DNA of 64,000 nt from JABFRG01 sp046351415 (GCA_046351415.1 JAXLYO010000013.1:62001-126000); one strand, 5' to 3'. Shown: positions 1 through 9,308, counted from the stretch's first letter. A program made the numbers and translations. Notes: generated by a model not told the origin, from the letters alone.

Positions 1-60
1 TTCTGTCGCTGAACAGGCTGACCAGCGCTTCGACGACGAAGTCGCCGATCGGATCAAGGC

Positions 61-2304
61 ATGATGCCGACCATCCGTGCTGCTGCTCCGCCGGGGATGG
101 AGGTAGAGGTCCTTTCCGATCAGTCGCAGTTCGTCACGCGCGCCATCGACGGCCTCCTCATCGAGGGCGTGATAGCCGCCTTTCTCACGGCCGCGATGAT
201 CCTGCTCTTCCTCGGAAGCTTCCGTAGCACCGTCGTCGTTCTCGTCTCGATTCCGCTTTCGGTCGTTGCAGCGCTCCTCTGCATGCGCGCACTCGGAGCA
301 ACCATCAACGTCATGACACTCGGTGGGCTTGGTCTCGCGGTGGGTATCCTCGTCGACGACGCGACCGTCGAAATCGAGAACATCCACCGGAACCTCGCGA
401 TGGGGAAGACGCTCACGCGCGCGATCTTGGATGGCGCCGAGCAGATCGCGGTGCCAGCCTTCGTGGCCTCACTATGCATCAGCATCGTCTTCGTGTCGGT
501 CGTCTTTCTCGAAGGACCGGCGCGCTACATTTTCCTGCCGATGGGCATGGCGGTCGGCTTCTCCGTCATGGCTTCGTACCTCTTGTCGCGAACGCTCGTT
601 CCGACGTTGGTCAAGTACTTGCTCGAGAAGGAAGAACACGGAGGAACGGGCCTTTTTGCGCGTTTTCACGCGGCGTTCAATCGCGGCTTCGAACGCCTTC
701 GGTCCGCCTACACGTCGATGCTCGTTGCAGCCCTGCAGCGTCGTGGCCGCGTGTTTGCGACGTTCGGAGTATTCGTCGCCGCTGGCGGCGTGCTCGTTCC
801 GTTCGTGGGCATGGACTTCTTTCCCTCCGTCGACGCGGGCCAAGTGCGTCTCCACGTCACTGCACCGCCGGGAACACGGCTCGAGGAAACAGAGCGCGAC
901 TTTTCTCGGGTCGAGGACAAGCTTCGAGAGGTTGTCCCCGCCAGCGATCGCCAGAGCATCCTCGACCTCATCGGGTCGCCCGGTGGGTACAACCTCTCTA
1001 TCACCGATAGTGCGAACCTCGGGGCTTCTGACGGCGAAATCTTGATGACGTTGAAGCCTCAGCGCAAGACGTCCACGCACGACATCATCCGCACCCTGCG
1101 GCACGAGCTGCCGAAGTCGTTTCCGGAGCTCTCGTTCTATTTCCAGCCTGCGGACATCGTCACGCAGATCCTGAACTTCGGGCTCCCTTCTCCCATCGAC
1201 GTCCAGGTTTCGGGCGCAAAGCGCGACGCGACGTACGCCATTGCCAAAGCACTCGAAGCCGACCTTCGGGAGGTACCTGGCGCGGTAGACGTGCACTTAC
1301 ATCAAATCGTCGCCGCCCCGCGCATCCATATCGATGTCGACCGTGTGCGTGCACAGCAGTCCGGCCTGACGGAGCGCGACGTGGCTGGCAACTTGCTCCT
1401 CATGGTTTCTTCGAGCAGCCAGGTCGCGCCCACGTACTGGACGGACCCTGCAACGGGCAACGCCTACGCCGTGGCGGTCCAGGTGCCCGACTACCGCATC
1501 GATTCGACCGACGCGCTCCTCAACCTTTCGCTCGCGACACCCAAGGGAAACCAGCTCCTCCGTGACGTGGTGACGACCTCGCGCAAAACGACCCCCGTGT
1601 TCGCTACGCACGTAAATGTGCAACCTACATTCAACGTGCGCGCCGACGTGCAGGACGTCGATCTCGGGAAGGTATCGACCAAGCTCGACAAGATCGTCGA
1701 AAAGCATCGAAAGAACCTTCCCCCGGGCGCGGCGATCAACGTGCGCGGGCAGGTCGACAGCATGCACGAGGGTTTTCGTAGCTTGGCGCTGGGCCTCGTG
1801 TTTGCCGCGCTGCTCGTGTACGGCCTCATGGTCATCAATTTCCAGTCGTGGCGTCTCCCGTTCATCATCCTGACGGCGCTCCCCGGGGCAGCGGTGGGTA
1901 TCATCGTCATGTTGTTTGCGACCGGGACGACGTTCAGCATCCCTTCGTTGATGGGTGCCATCATGAGTATCGGTGTGGCGACGACCAACTCGATTCTCGT
2001 CGTGACGTTCGCGAACGAGCGACGCGCGCATGGATCAAGCGCCATCGAAGCCGCGACCCTGGCGGGGAGCGTTCGTTTGCGTCCGGTCATGATGACGGCA
2101 CTCGCGATGCTGATGGGCATGCTTCCGATGTCTCTCGGCTTCGGCGAAGGCGGCGAGCAGAATGCGGCGCTCGGGCGTGCGGTCATCGGTGGTCTCGTGG
2201 GCGCTACGATTGCGACCCTCTTTTTCGTCCCCATCGTGTACAGCCTCTTGGCGGCCAAGCACCGGCCGCTCGAGCTCGAACCGGAGCTGCGAGAACCCTC
2301 ATGA
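61..2304 (+). CDS. RND efflux transporter permease (5' end broken or cut)
   Basis: Inner-membrane proton-driven efflux pump subunit of the AcrB/HAE1 type. The 747 residues cover only the part from the end of the first porter region onward; full-length relatives are about 1,030 residues. Near residue 95 the motif GILVDDATVEIENIHR carries the paired Asp residues of the proton relay, and the C-terminus has the usual GGEQNAALGRAVIGG helix. Upstream in this frame TGA codons occur at 10-12 and 19-21, but the +1 neighbouring frame reads ADRIKA straight into the MMPTIRAAAPPG sequence, so one or two frameshifts near 35-61 probably separate it from its N-terminal third, which lies outside the window. 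The stop overlaps the adaptor start by 4 bases (ATGA). Family assignment is secure; substrate is unknown. Confidence 0.9.
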   Translation: MMPTIRAAAPPGMEVEVLSDQSQFVTRAIDGLLIEGVIAAFLTAAMILLFLGSFRSTVVVLVSIPLSVVAALLCMRALGATINVMTLGGLGLAVGILVDDATVEIENIHRNLAMGKTLTRAILDGAEQIAVPAFVASLCISIVFVSVVFLEGPARYIFLPMGMAVGFSVMASYLLSRTLVPTLVKYLLEKEEHGGTGLFARFHAAFNRGFERLRSAYTSMLVAALQRRGRVFATFGVFVAAGGVLVPFVGMDFFPSVDAGQVRLHVTAPPGTRLEETERDFSRVEDKLREVVPASDRQSILDLIGSPGGYNLSITDSANLGASDGEILMTLKPQRKTSTHDIIRTLRHELPKSFPELSFYFQPADIVTQILNFGLPSPIDVQVSGAKRDATYAIAKALEADLREVPGAVDVHLHQIVAAPRIHIDVDRVRAQQSGLTERDVAGNLLLMVSSSSQVAPTYWTDPATGNAYAVAVQVPDYRIDSTDALLNLSLATPKGNQLLRDVVTTSRKTTPVFATHVNVQPTFNVRADVQDVDLGKVSTKLDKIVEKHRKNLPPGAAINVRGQVDSMHEGFRSLALGLVFAALLVYGLMVINFQSWRLPFIILTALPGAAVGIIVMLFATGTTFSIPSLMGAIMSIGVATTNSILVVTFANERRAHGSSAIEAATLAGSVRLRPVMMTALAMLMGMLPMSLGFGEGGEQNAALGRAVIGGLVGATIATLFFVPIVYSLLAAKHRPLELEPELREPS

Positions 2305-3470
2305 CCACGAAAGAAGACACACAGCCCCCGGTTTCGCCATCACCAGGCAAACTCGCGCTCTTCGTAGGGCTCGTTGCGGCTGTGCTCGGGCTTGCGGTCG
2401 CATTCGGCATCCTGCCGCGGCTCCGCGCTCATGCTTCGCTCGAGCAAACGGCGAAAGATCGCGGCGGGCCGAAGGTGGTACGGGTCGCAAAGGTGCTCGC
2501 CGGTAGTCCGAACGCGGAGGTCACGCTGCCTGGCACGACGATGCCTTTTCGCAGCACCTCGCTCTTCGCCAAGTCGAACGGCTTCCTGCGACGCAACCGC
2601 GTCGAAGTGGGCGATCATGTGAAGGCCGGGGCCATCCTCGCGGAAATCGATGCACCGGAGACGGACCAAGATATTCTCCTCGCCCGTGCGCGCCTCGAAG
2701 AGTCCCTCGCCAACGTGAATATCGTGAAGCAAACCGCCGAGCGCAATCGCGGCCTCGCGACGCAAGGCGTGGTTTCGCAACAACAAGCCGACGACACGAG
2801 GGCCCTCGCGAACTCTGCGCAAGCAACCGTGAAGGCGCGCGAGGCCGATTTGCAGCGTCTGCGTGCGCTTCGAGGCTATCAAGACGTCATCGCACCCTTC
2901 GACGGAGTCGTGACGAAGCGCAATGTAGACCCCGGTGCGCTCGTGGGGCCCCAAGGCGTGGGAAGCATCGCACTTTTCGAAGTCGCTCAGGTCGAACCGC
3001 TTCGCATCTTCCTCGATGTGCCCCAAGCCCTGGCAGCAGGCGTCACAGCGGGGGTCGAGGCAAGAGTGTCGCTCCCATCCGGTGGCAAACCTGTGTCTGG
3101 CAAAGTCGTGCGGACGAGCACAGTGCTCGACCAGGCACTACGCACGCTGAAGACAGAAGTGCAGCTACCGGAGAACGGAGGCATCTTGCCGGGCGCGTTC
3201 GTCTACGTGAAGCTCTCCATCCCGCGTAGCGACCCTCCCATCACGATTCGCGCCAACTCCCTCATCGTGCGTCGTGAAGGCACTCTGGTGGCGCGTGTCG
3301 AAGGCGACCACGTCAAGCTCGTGAACATCACCATCCTTCGAGACCTTGGCAAGGACCTCGAGATCTCGGGGCCGCTTCGACCGGGCGAGGCCATCGTCGT
3401 GAACCCGAGTGACGACCTCGTCGAAACCACGAAGATCTCGGTTGCAGAAGAGAAGCCGGATGCAGGGTAG
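2301..3470 (+). CDS. RND efflux periplasmic adaptor (membrane fusion protein)
   Basis: A 389-residue adaptor that would bridge the RND permease and the outer-membrane channel in the periplasm. An N-terminal membrane anchor lies at about residues 17-36 (LALFVGLVAAVLGLAVAF). It is followed by a biotinyl/lipoyl-like half (FLRRNRVEVGDHVKAGAILAEID), an alpha-helical hairpin (QTAERNRGLATQGVVSQQQADD) and the second lipoyl half with the typical VIAPFDGVVTKRNVDPGALV stretch. The start is the ATG inside the ATGA overlap with the permease, which implies translational coupling; the frame is open further upstream but only as a shadow of the permease. It overlaps the next gene by 11 bases. Substrate cannot be inferred. 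Confidence 0.93.
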   Translation: MTTKEDTQPPVSPSPGKLALFVGLVAAVLGLAVAFGILPRLRAHASLEQTAKDRGGPKVVRVAKVLAGSPNAEVTLPGTTMPFRSTSLFAKSNGFLRRNRVEVGDHVKAGAILAEIDAPETDQDILLARARLEESLANVNIVKQTAERNRGLATQGVVSQQQADDTRALANSAQATVKAREADLQRLRALRGYQDVIAPFDGVVTKRNVDPGALVGPQGVGSIALFEVAQVEPLRIFLDVPQALAAGVTAGVEARVSLPSGGKPVSGKVVRTSTVLDQALRTLKTEVQLPENGGILPGAFVYVKLSIPRSDPPITIRANSLIVRREGTLVARVEGDHVKLVNITILRDLGKDLEISGPLRPGEAIVVNPSDDLVETTKISVAEEKPDAG

Positions 3471-4728
3471 ACGGTTCTTGCTGGCGCTCGCGGCTGCATT
3501 GGGCGCGCTCGCGTCGTCGGGTTCGGCTGGTGCGGCCGAGCCGTCGATCGAACGGCTCTCGTTTCCGGACGTCATCAAGCTCGCAAAGACCCACAACCCC
3601 GCTGTCTTTCGAGCGATCACCGACATCGAGCGCAGCGAAGCACTCGTTCGTCAGGCGCGCGCATCCTCACTGCCCATCGTACAAGGCAACGGCGCGTATA
3701 CGAGGCTCGATGGCGATCGAGAGGTTGCGGGGCGCATCGCGCAAGGAAAAGACTCGCTCTCGCTCAACCTGCTCGTCCAAGTGCCCATCGTCGCTCCGAG
3801 TCGTTGGGGGGCATGGCGTCGCGCGGAAGATGCACGGGACGTCGCACGCGCCAACCTTCCCGCGACGACACGTGAGGTCGTGACGGCGGCCGCAAAGGCG
3901 TACCTCGCCATCCTCTTCCAGAAGCGCGCACGCGAAGCAGCCATCGTCGCGCGAGACGTGGCGCGGAGCCACCTCACGTTCGCCGAGCGCCGCTTCAGCG
4001 GAGGCGTCGGAACCCAAATCGACGTCGTGCGCGGTGCGCAAGAAGTCGCGACCTCCGAGGCGCAACTGTCGAATGCCACTCTCGGCCTTGCGCGTACGCA
4101 AGAGGCCCTAGGTGTGATCTTGGGTCTCGACCATCCCGTCGATGCCGCAGGGGATCCCTCGTTCGTCTCAGCCCCGACGGCGGCCGATTTGACGACGCGA
4201 CCGGACGTTCGCGCGCAGAAGGCCCTCCTCGACGCGGCTCACCGGGCGACGAACGACAATTGGCGCGAATACATGCCCCTGCTCACGGCGCAGTTCCAGC
4301 CGTTCTATCAGAACCCGCCGACCTTGACGGCGCCGCTCACGGGCTGGCAAGCGCAGCTCGTTCTCGCCATACCCTTCTACGATGGAGGGTTGCGTTATGG
4401 CCTCGCAGATGAACGTGCGGCCGCCGAGCACGCCGCGAAGTCGCGCTACGACAGTGCCCTTCGGCAAGCGCGCTCGGAGATTCGCCTCGCCGCCATTGCC
4501 GTCGCGCAGGCGCACGAAATCTTGGGACACGCCCGCAAGGTCGCGGAGCTCGCGAGACAGGCTTCGGAGCTTGCGCGTATCGGATACGAAGGCGGCGCGA
4601 CGAGCAATCTCGAACTCGTCGATGCGGACCGCCGCGCGCGCGATGCGGACCTGCAGGTCGTGATCGCGGAGGACAATCTTCGCCAGGCCGAACTCGACGC
4701 GCTGACCGCCGCGGGCCAGGTTCAGTAG
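3460..4728 (+). CDS. TolC-family outer-membrane efflux channel
   Basis: A 422-residue outer-membrane factor completing the tripartite pump. The chosen ATG starts a classical signal peptide (MQGRRFLLALAAALGALASSGSAGAAEP, cleavage probably after GAA) and overlaps the adaptor stop by 11 bases with an AGAAGAGAAG ribosome-binding stretch. The body is the usual duplicated long alpha-helical OEP pattern, with VIKLAKTHNPAVFRA early and SELARIGYEGGATSNLELVDADRRARDAD late. It is the last gene of the efflux operon and overlaps the convergent aminotransferase by 7 bases. Confidence 0.92.
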   Translation: MQGRRFLLALAAALGALASSGSAGAAEPSIERLSFPDVIKLAKTHNPAVFRAITDIERSEALVRQARASSLPIVQGNGAYTRLDGDREVAGRIAQGKDSLSLNLLVQVPIVAPSRWGAWRRAEDARDVARANLPATTREVVTAAAKAYLAILFQKRAREAAIVARDVARSHLTFAERRFSGGVGTQIDVVRGAQEVATSEAQLSNATLGLARTQEALGVILGLDHPVDAAGDPSFVSAPTAADLTTRPDVRAQKALLDAAHRATNDNWREYMPLLTAQFQPFYQNPPTLTAPLTGWQAQLVLAIPFYDGGLRYGLADERAAAEHAAKSRYDSALRQARSEIRLAAIAVAQAHEILGHARKVAELARQASELARIGYEGGATSNLELVDADRRARDADLQVVIAEDNLRQAELDALTAAGQVQ

Positions 4729-5867
4729 GCGCGGACGAATCGACCGATACGCTCGAGCGCTTCGTTCAACTTCGCTCTCCCCAGGCCCACGCGAAAGTGA
4801 TTGCCGGGGTAGCTGAACACGTTTGCGGGCAGAATCATGACGCCTTCGCGCTCGACGAGCTGCTTCGCGAAGGAATCGATGGGTTCTGCGAGCCGGAGGC
4901 GCGGGAATGCGACGCTCGCGGCTTTCGGAGCGATCCACTCGAACCACGCTTCGTGCTCGTGCATGAAGTGCGTCACCTGTTCCAGGTTCGCGCGAATGAT
5001 CTCACGCGTACGGGCGACCACACGGTCCTTCGCGCGAAGCCCCATGATGGCCAAGATCTCGCTCGGCGCACTGCCGCAGATGGTCGTGTAGTCCTTGTAG
5101 GAGAGCACACTCGCGCGAAGCGCTTCGTCCTTCGTCGCGAGCCAGCCCACCCGAAGCCCCGCGAGTGCATACGTTTTCGACATGGCGCCGATGGAGATCG
5201 CCTTCTCGTAGGCATCGACCGCCGCGGGCAAGCGATCGGTCTCGGAATACTCCATGCCGCGATACACTTCGTCGGAGAGCAAGTAGCAGCCCACCTCGCG
5301 CGCGACGGAGACGACTTGCGACCACTCGGCTTGCGAAAGAAGAGCCCCTGTGGGGTTGTTGGGGAAGTTGACCGCGATGAGGCGTGTCTCGGGCCTCACC
5401 ATCCTCCGGAGCTCGTCCATGTCGAGGCGCCACGAAAGCCCTTCCTCGGTCTTCTGGGGGTGGAGGTGCAAGAAGGAAACGTCTGCGCCGATCGACCTCG
5501 CGACTTCGTACGACGACTGATACGCCGGGAACGTGGCGATGACATGATCGCCGGGGCGTACGAGCACACGTGTCACGAGATAGATGGCCTCCTCCGCGCT
5601 GACGCAGCAGACGACTTCGTCTGCGCTCGTTTGTGTGTACAATGCAGCAATCTCGCGACGGAGCAGGGGGTGCCCTTGGCTCTCCGCGTAGCCGAGCGAA
5701 AGGGTATCCCAGAGCGAACGGGACTCTTCGTCTGCGAGGGCCAGGAGCTCGGGCAAGCGATAGCCTTCCACGTCCGAGCTACTCGCCAAGAAGGGAGCTA
5801 CGAACTCGTACTTCGCGAAATAGCGCTCGAGAGCGAAAGGCGTGATGGGAGAGCGCGGCGAAATCAG
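4722..5867 (-). CDS. PLP-dependent aminotransferase class I/II, probable CTG start
   Basis: A fold-type I PLP enzyme of about 381 residues, transferring an amino group between an amino acid and a keto acid; substrate unknown. Visible motifs are GYAESQGHPLLRREIA, NFPNNPTGALL (PLP-contact Asn), SDEVYRGME (Asp to the pyridine N) and SMSKTYALAGLRVGW (Schiff-base Lys). No ATG, GTG or TTG lies in frame between the preceding gene's coding sequence and the conserved N-terminus ISPRSPITPFALERYF. The best start is CTG at 5867-5865: it sits 7 bases after AAGGAAG and overlaps the upstream stop as CTGA, so it is probably translationally coupled to the 5864-6241 gene. A start further upstream at 6044 would give a 59-residue low-complexity extension that is merely the neighbour read out of frame. 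Confidence 0.88.
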   Translation of the reverse strand: MISPRSPITPFALERYFAKYEFVAPFLASSSDVEGYRLPELLALADEESRSLWDTLSLGYAESQGHPLLRREIAALYTQTSADEVVCCVSAEEAIYLVTRVLVRPGDHVIATFPAYQSSYEVARSIGADVSFLHLHPQKTEEGLSWRLDMDELRRMVRPETRLIAVNFPNNPTGALLSQAEWSQVVSVAREVGCYLLSDEVYRGMEYSETDRLPAAVDAYEKAISIGAMSKTYALAGLRVGWLATKDEALRASVLSYKDYTTICGSAPSEILAIMGLRAKDRVVARTREIIRANLEQVTHFMHEHEAWFEWIAPKAASVAFPRLRLAEPIDSFAKQLVEREGVMILPANVFSYPGNHFRVGLGRAKLNEALERIGRFVRAY

Positions 5868-6241
5868 TTGAGATCTTCCTTCTTGCGGGGTGCGCTTTCG
5901 TCGCTGCTCTTCTTGCCGAAGATGCGGTCCCAGCTCTTCCGGTAGGCTTGTGTGGCGACCTTCGCGGGGCCGGGGTGTGTCTTGCGCGGTGCGGCTTCGC
6001 TCTGCGGGGGGCGCTCCGCGGCGTAGGTCACTTCGACGTCGCACACGAGCGGCGTTTCTTGGCGCGGCTTCAGCTTCACGAGGTCGCCATGCAAAGGGCG
6101 TCCGGACAAGGCGGGCCTCAGTTCGCCAGCCTCGATGCGTCCCTCACGAGCGCGAAGGACGCGGACACCTTGCCCGTCGTCCGTCGGGCTGTGCAGGAGT
6201 ACGACGTCGGTTCCTTTGGGGGCGTCTTTGGGGTCATCCAT
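5864..6241 (-). CDS. Conserved-looking hypothetical protein upstream of the aminotransferase
   Basis: I do not recognise this roughly 125-residue cytoplasmic protein. It starts MDDPKDAPKGTDVVLLHSP and contains VRVLRAREGRIEAGELRPAL and GDLVKLKPR, which could form a small beta-barrel. The tail is basic and low in complexity (KKSSDESAPRKKEDLN). The frame is open to 6385, but the part before Met at 6241 looks non-coding; no good Shine-Dalgarno is seen before any candidate Met, so the start is uncertain. It overlaps the aminotransferase by 4 bases and should be in the same transcript; its promoter must lie in the 6242-6387 divergent gap. Confidence 0.6.
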   Translation of the reverse strand: MDDPKDAPKGTDVVLLHSPTDDGQGVRVLRAREGRIEAGELRPALSGRPLHGDLVKLKPRQETPLVCDVEVTYAAERPPQSEAAPRKTHPGPAKVATQAYRKSWDRIFGKKSSDESAPRKKEDLN

Positions 6242-6387
6242 CGCGCGCTCGTCGGCGTCAATCGTATCACGAACCCTAGGGCACATCTCACAACCTTCTC
6301 CCGTCATGAGATGTGCCCCAGAAGAAAAGGCGGGGACGGCGGAATACGTTTCCTCCGGACGGCGTTGTCCCGCGCTCGGAGGCATAC

Positions 6388-8361
6388 ATGTTCGAGGTTG
6401 GCGCGCGCATAGCTGGGATTTCCTGTACCTACATCGTTCTCGGCGAACATGCTTCGGGCGGCATGAGCAAAACCTTCAGAGCTCGCGCGTGCGCCTCCGA
6501 AGGCGAAGCGAAGCCGGAAGGCGAGAAACCGACGGAGCCCGAACGGCAAGTGCTCCTCAAGGTGACCTCGTTCGCCGGAATGCGGGATTGGCGCGCTTTC
6601 GAGCGATTCGAGCGTGAAGTCCGCACGCTCTCGTCACTCTCCCACCCGCGAATCCCGAAGAGCTTGGAGCTCTTCGCGTGGGACGGGACGCGGTCGATGG
6701 AACCCTCTGCGGTGACGATGGGAGAATCCCCGGTTGCGCTCGTTCACGTTCAAGAGCTCGTCCCAGGGCGTTCACTCGCAGACGCACTGAAGGCAGGCGT
6801 TCGGTTTTCCGGCGAGGAGCTTGCTGCGCTCTATCGTGAGCTGCTCGAGACGCTCGTCTATCTGCACGCGCTTCTTCCTTCGGTGCTGCATCGTGACTTG
6901 CAGCCGCGCAACGTCATTCTCGACAGGGAAGGGCATCCGCATCTCGTCGACTTCGGCCTCTCCGACGAACATCCTTCACCGGGAACCCCGAGCTTCGCAT
7001 CGGATACGCCCAACCGAACGGCGGCCCACAGCGTCTCTCTCGGTGCCCCGGGCTACGTCGCTCCTGAGCTCGTCCTCGGTGTCGCCGGACCCCAGACGGA
7101 CCTCTACGCACTTGCAGCCACCATTCTTTCTGCAGCGTCGCACCTTCCTGCGACGGACTTTCCGCGCGATGCCAAGACGGGCCGCATTCTCGTGGCGAAA
7201 GCCTCGCCAGGACTGCCGGCGCGATTGGTTCGCACCCTCGAGCGTTCACTCGAAGTGGATGTGCGCAAGAGAGCCAGCTCCGCAAAAGAAGTGCTGAACC
7301 TCTTGAGCGATCGAGTTTCCCTCGCGTCGAGGGTGAGCTTCGGCACCACGCGCGCGCGGATCGCGGCGATGGGCGCCCTCGCGTTCTTGGTGGTGGCGAC
7401 GCCCATCGGCCTCAAACTGCGATCACATGCGCTCGCCATGAAGGAGCAGCGTGAGCTCATTGCAGCAAAGGGGTCATCGCCGTCGTCTGCGGGCCAAGAA
7501 GCAGACCCCTGCGGTTGCACTCCCTCTCGTAGCGTTCCCGAAGCCGAAGAGCCCGCGCCGACTGCGGCGACGCCACCGCCCGCCGCCGACCCTCCGAAGC
7601 CCCCCATCGAATGGCAAGGCACCGTCGTATCGACGGCAAGTGGCGGGCCCCCGCTCGATGCCCGTTGCGCACTCACGCTCTCGAGTGCCGAAGGGGGCGA
7701 GGAACGAAGTTGCAGGCTGGACCTCACGTGTGAGGCCGGTGGGACGGGCACGACGCAGATCTTCGACCAGGTGTTTGGCCGTACACCAGAAGAAGGCGTC
7801 TGCTTCGTTTCTCAAGTGTCGGACGTCATTCCCAATCACTATCGATACTCCGTGCGCGCGTTCCAAGAGTCGGAGGGCGATGACGCGCTCTTCGTCGATA
7901 CCGCCAATAGCCTCGTTCGCATCACGAAGCATCATGGTGGGGTCGCGACCGAGGTGAAGGTCAGGCTCGATACGAACGCGAATGGCTCTACTACGGCCGA
8001 CGTATTCGGCCGGGCCACCACGTTTGCACGTGCGGCCAAGTTCCACGGAGTCGTTCGCAGTGTTCAAGGCGGCGCGCCCGTTGCGTTCGGCGCACCGTGC
8101 GTGGCGGAGTTCGTCCCGCGCTCGTCGCCCCTCAAGAACTGCGGCGTCGAGATCACCTGCGGCGGCAAACAGATCTACAAGAACGCGAGTGGCAGCTGCA
8201 GTTTGGACGAAGAAGGCAAGCTGTCGAACTTCAATGATCTCGATTACTCGCTCTTCGACGATTCGCCGCGTGTCAGTATCGCTGCCAAGCAGTTCGACAT
8301 CTCGGACGAGACGCTCCAGGGAGCCTGGAAGGTCTCGCTCGAGATGAATCCCGATCGGTGA
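6388..8361 (+). CDS. Membrane-anchored Ser/Thr protein kinase with HRDLQPRN loop
   Basis: Eukaryotic-type protein kinase of 657 residues. The start has GGAGG five bases upstream. Kinase landmarks: ATP-anchoring Lys about 58 (VLLKV), catalytic loop HRDLQPRN (168-175), DFG (188-190) and GAPGYVAPE. The loop has Gln in place of the Lys usual in Ser/Thr kinases (HRDLKPxN). The glycine loop is weak (GEHASGGMSKT). One transmembrane segment follows at about residues 320-340, then a Pro/Ala-rich linker and a roughly 250-residue extracytoplasmic region with paired Cys (for example CRLDLTC and CGVEITCGG) that I cannot assign. Substrates are unknown. Upstream is the divergent hypothetical/aminotransferase pair. 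Confidence 0.85.
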   Translation: MFEVGARIAGISCTYIVLGEHASGGMSKTFRARACASEGEAKPEGEKPTEPERQVLLKVTSFAGMRDWRAFERFEREVRTLSSLSHPRIPKSLELFAWDGTRSMEPSAVTMGESPVALVHVQELVPGRSLADALKAGVRFSGEELAALYRELLETLVYLHALLPSVLHRDLQPRNVILDREGHPHLVDFGLSDEHPSPGTPSFASDTPNRTAAHSVSLGAPGYVAPELVLGVAGPQTDLYALAATILSAASHLPATDFPRDAKTGRILVAKASPGLPARLVRTLERSLEVDVRKRASSAKEVLNLLSDRVSLASRVSFGTTRARIAAMGALAFLVVATPIGLKLRSHALAMKEQRELIAAKGSSPSSAGQEADPCGCTPSRSVPEAEEPAPTAATPPPAADPPKPPIEWQGTVVSTASGGPPLDARCALTLSSAEGGEERSCRLDLTCEAGGTGTTQIFDQVFGRTPEEGVCFVSQVSDVIPNHYRYSVRAFQESEGDDALFVDTANSLVRITKHHGGVATEVKVRLDTNANGSTTADVFGRATTFARAAKFHGVVRSVQGGAPVAFGAPCVAEFVPRSSPLKNCGVEITCGGKQIYKNASGSCSLDEEGKLSNFNDLDYSLFDDSPRVSIAAKQFDISDETLQGAWKVSLEMNPDR

Positions 8362-8393
8362 CCTCGAAGGCCCATCCGGGGTAGAATGGGGGG

Positions 8394-9212
8394 GTGAGTG
8401 ACATCCCCCTCGTCGAGCTGGACCGAAACCATCCAGGGTTTCGAGACCCGCGCTACCGCGCCCGTCGCAACGAACTTGCCGCCATCGCACTCGGCTACCA
8501 ATCGGGCACGCCGATTCCCGAGTTGCCCTACACGGAGGTCGAGCGTGGCGTGTGGAAGGTCGCGCACGATCACCTTCTGCCACTCCATGCGAAGTACGCC
8601 TGCCAAAGCTACCTTCGCGAATGGCCGACGGTGGGGTTCCGCGACGACCACATCCCTTCTTTCCAGGAGATCAATGCGGTTCTTGGGCCGCGATCCGGGT
8701 TTCGGCTCGAACCGGTGGCCGGTCTCGTCTCACCGCGTGTCTTCATGGAGAAGCTCGCCGAAGGCGTCTTCTTGGCGACTCAGTACATTCGCCACGAGAG
8801 CGAGCCGCTCTACACGCCAGAGCCCGACATCATCCACGAATTCATCGGACACGTGCCGCTCCTCGTCGACGAACGATTTGCACGACTCAATCGTATGTTT
8901 GGCGACGCCACCAAGCGCGCGAACGACGAGCAAGTCGAGAAACTCATCCGGCTCTACTGGTACACGCTCGAATTCGGCCTCGTACGAAGCGAAGTCGCTC
9001 GCCACGGGAAGTACGAGATCGTGGGCGCAGGTCTTCTTTCGTCCTACGGCGAACTCGGTCGGTTCGAGACGGAAGCAGACATCCGGCCCTTCGACGTGGA
9101 GACAGTTGCGCACACGTCCTTCGACCCGACGGACTACCAGCGCACGCTCTTCGTCTCCGAGAGCGTCGGTGCGCTCGACGAGAGTCTGTCGCGGTGGCTC
9201 CTGTCGATTTAG
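8394..9212 (+). CDS. phhA: Phenylalanine 4-monooxygenase (aromatic amino acid hydroxylase)
   Basis: Cytoplasmic non-haem Fe(II), tetrahydropterin-dependent enzyme converting phenylalanine to tyrosine. The 272-residue length matches bacterial single-domain PheOH. The iron facial triad is visible: His148 and His153 in HEFIGH, and Glu193 in YWYTLEFGL. The start is GTG directly after a G-rich stretch; no in-frame ATG lies nearby. It stands alone, 32 bases after the kinase, with no pterin carbinolamine dehydratase beside it. A tryptophan or tyrosine hydroxylase specificity cannot be excluded by eye but is rare in bacteria. Confidence 0.93.
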   Translation: MSDIPLVELDRNHPGFRDPRYRARRNELAAIALGYQSGTPIPELPYTEVERGVWKVAHDHLLPLHAKYACQSYLREWPTVGFRDDHIPSFQEINAVLGPRSGFRLEPVAGLVSPRVFMEKLAEGVFLATQYIRHESEPLYTPEPDIIHEFIGHVPLLVDERFARLNRMFGDATKRANDEQVEKLIRLYWYTLEFGLVRSEVARHGKYEIVGAGLLSSYGELGRFETEADIRPFDVETVAHTSFDPTDYQRTLFVSESVGALDESLSRWLLSI

Positions 9213-9308
9213 GGGTTCTCCCCATCGATATGGAGACGGCCATAGCGTTATGAGGGTCGGACTCGCGCTCGAACAAGCGTCCACTTCTGTGTGTGCTACA
9301 TCTAAATC

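Noticed and set aside
472..1296. Long minus-strand open frames under the efflux permease
   Set aside because: They are antisense shadows of a well-supported RND permease and have Arg/His-rich composition with no family pattern.
1848..2300. N-terminal extension of the adaptor frame
   Set aside because: It lies inside the permease gene, reads Arg/His-rich nonsense and lacks a signal or anchor; the ATG at 2301 begins the real protein.
4797..5945. 382-codon plus-strand frame opposite the aminotransferase
   Set aside because: The minus strand has all PLP-enzyme motifs; the plus-strand frame is its mirror with no recognisable domain.
8362..8393. Possible riboswitch before the phenylalanine hydroxylase gene
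   Set aside because: Only 32 bases separate it from the kinase gene, too short for any known riboswitch.
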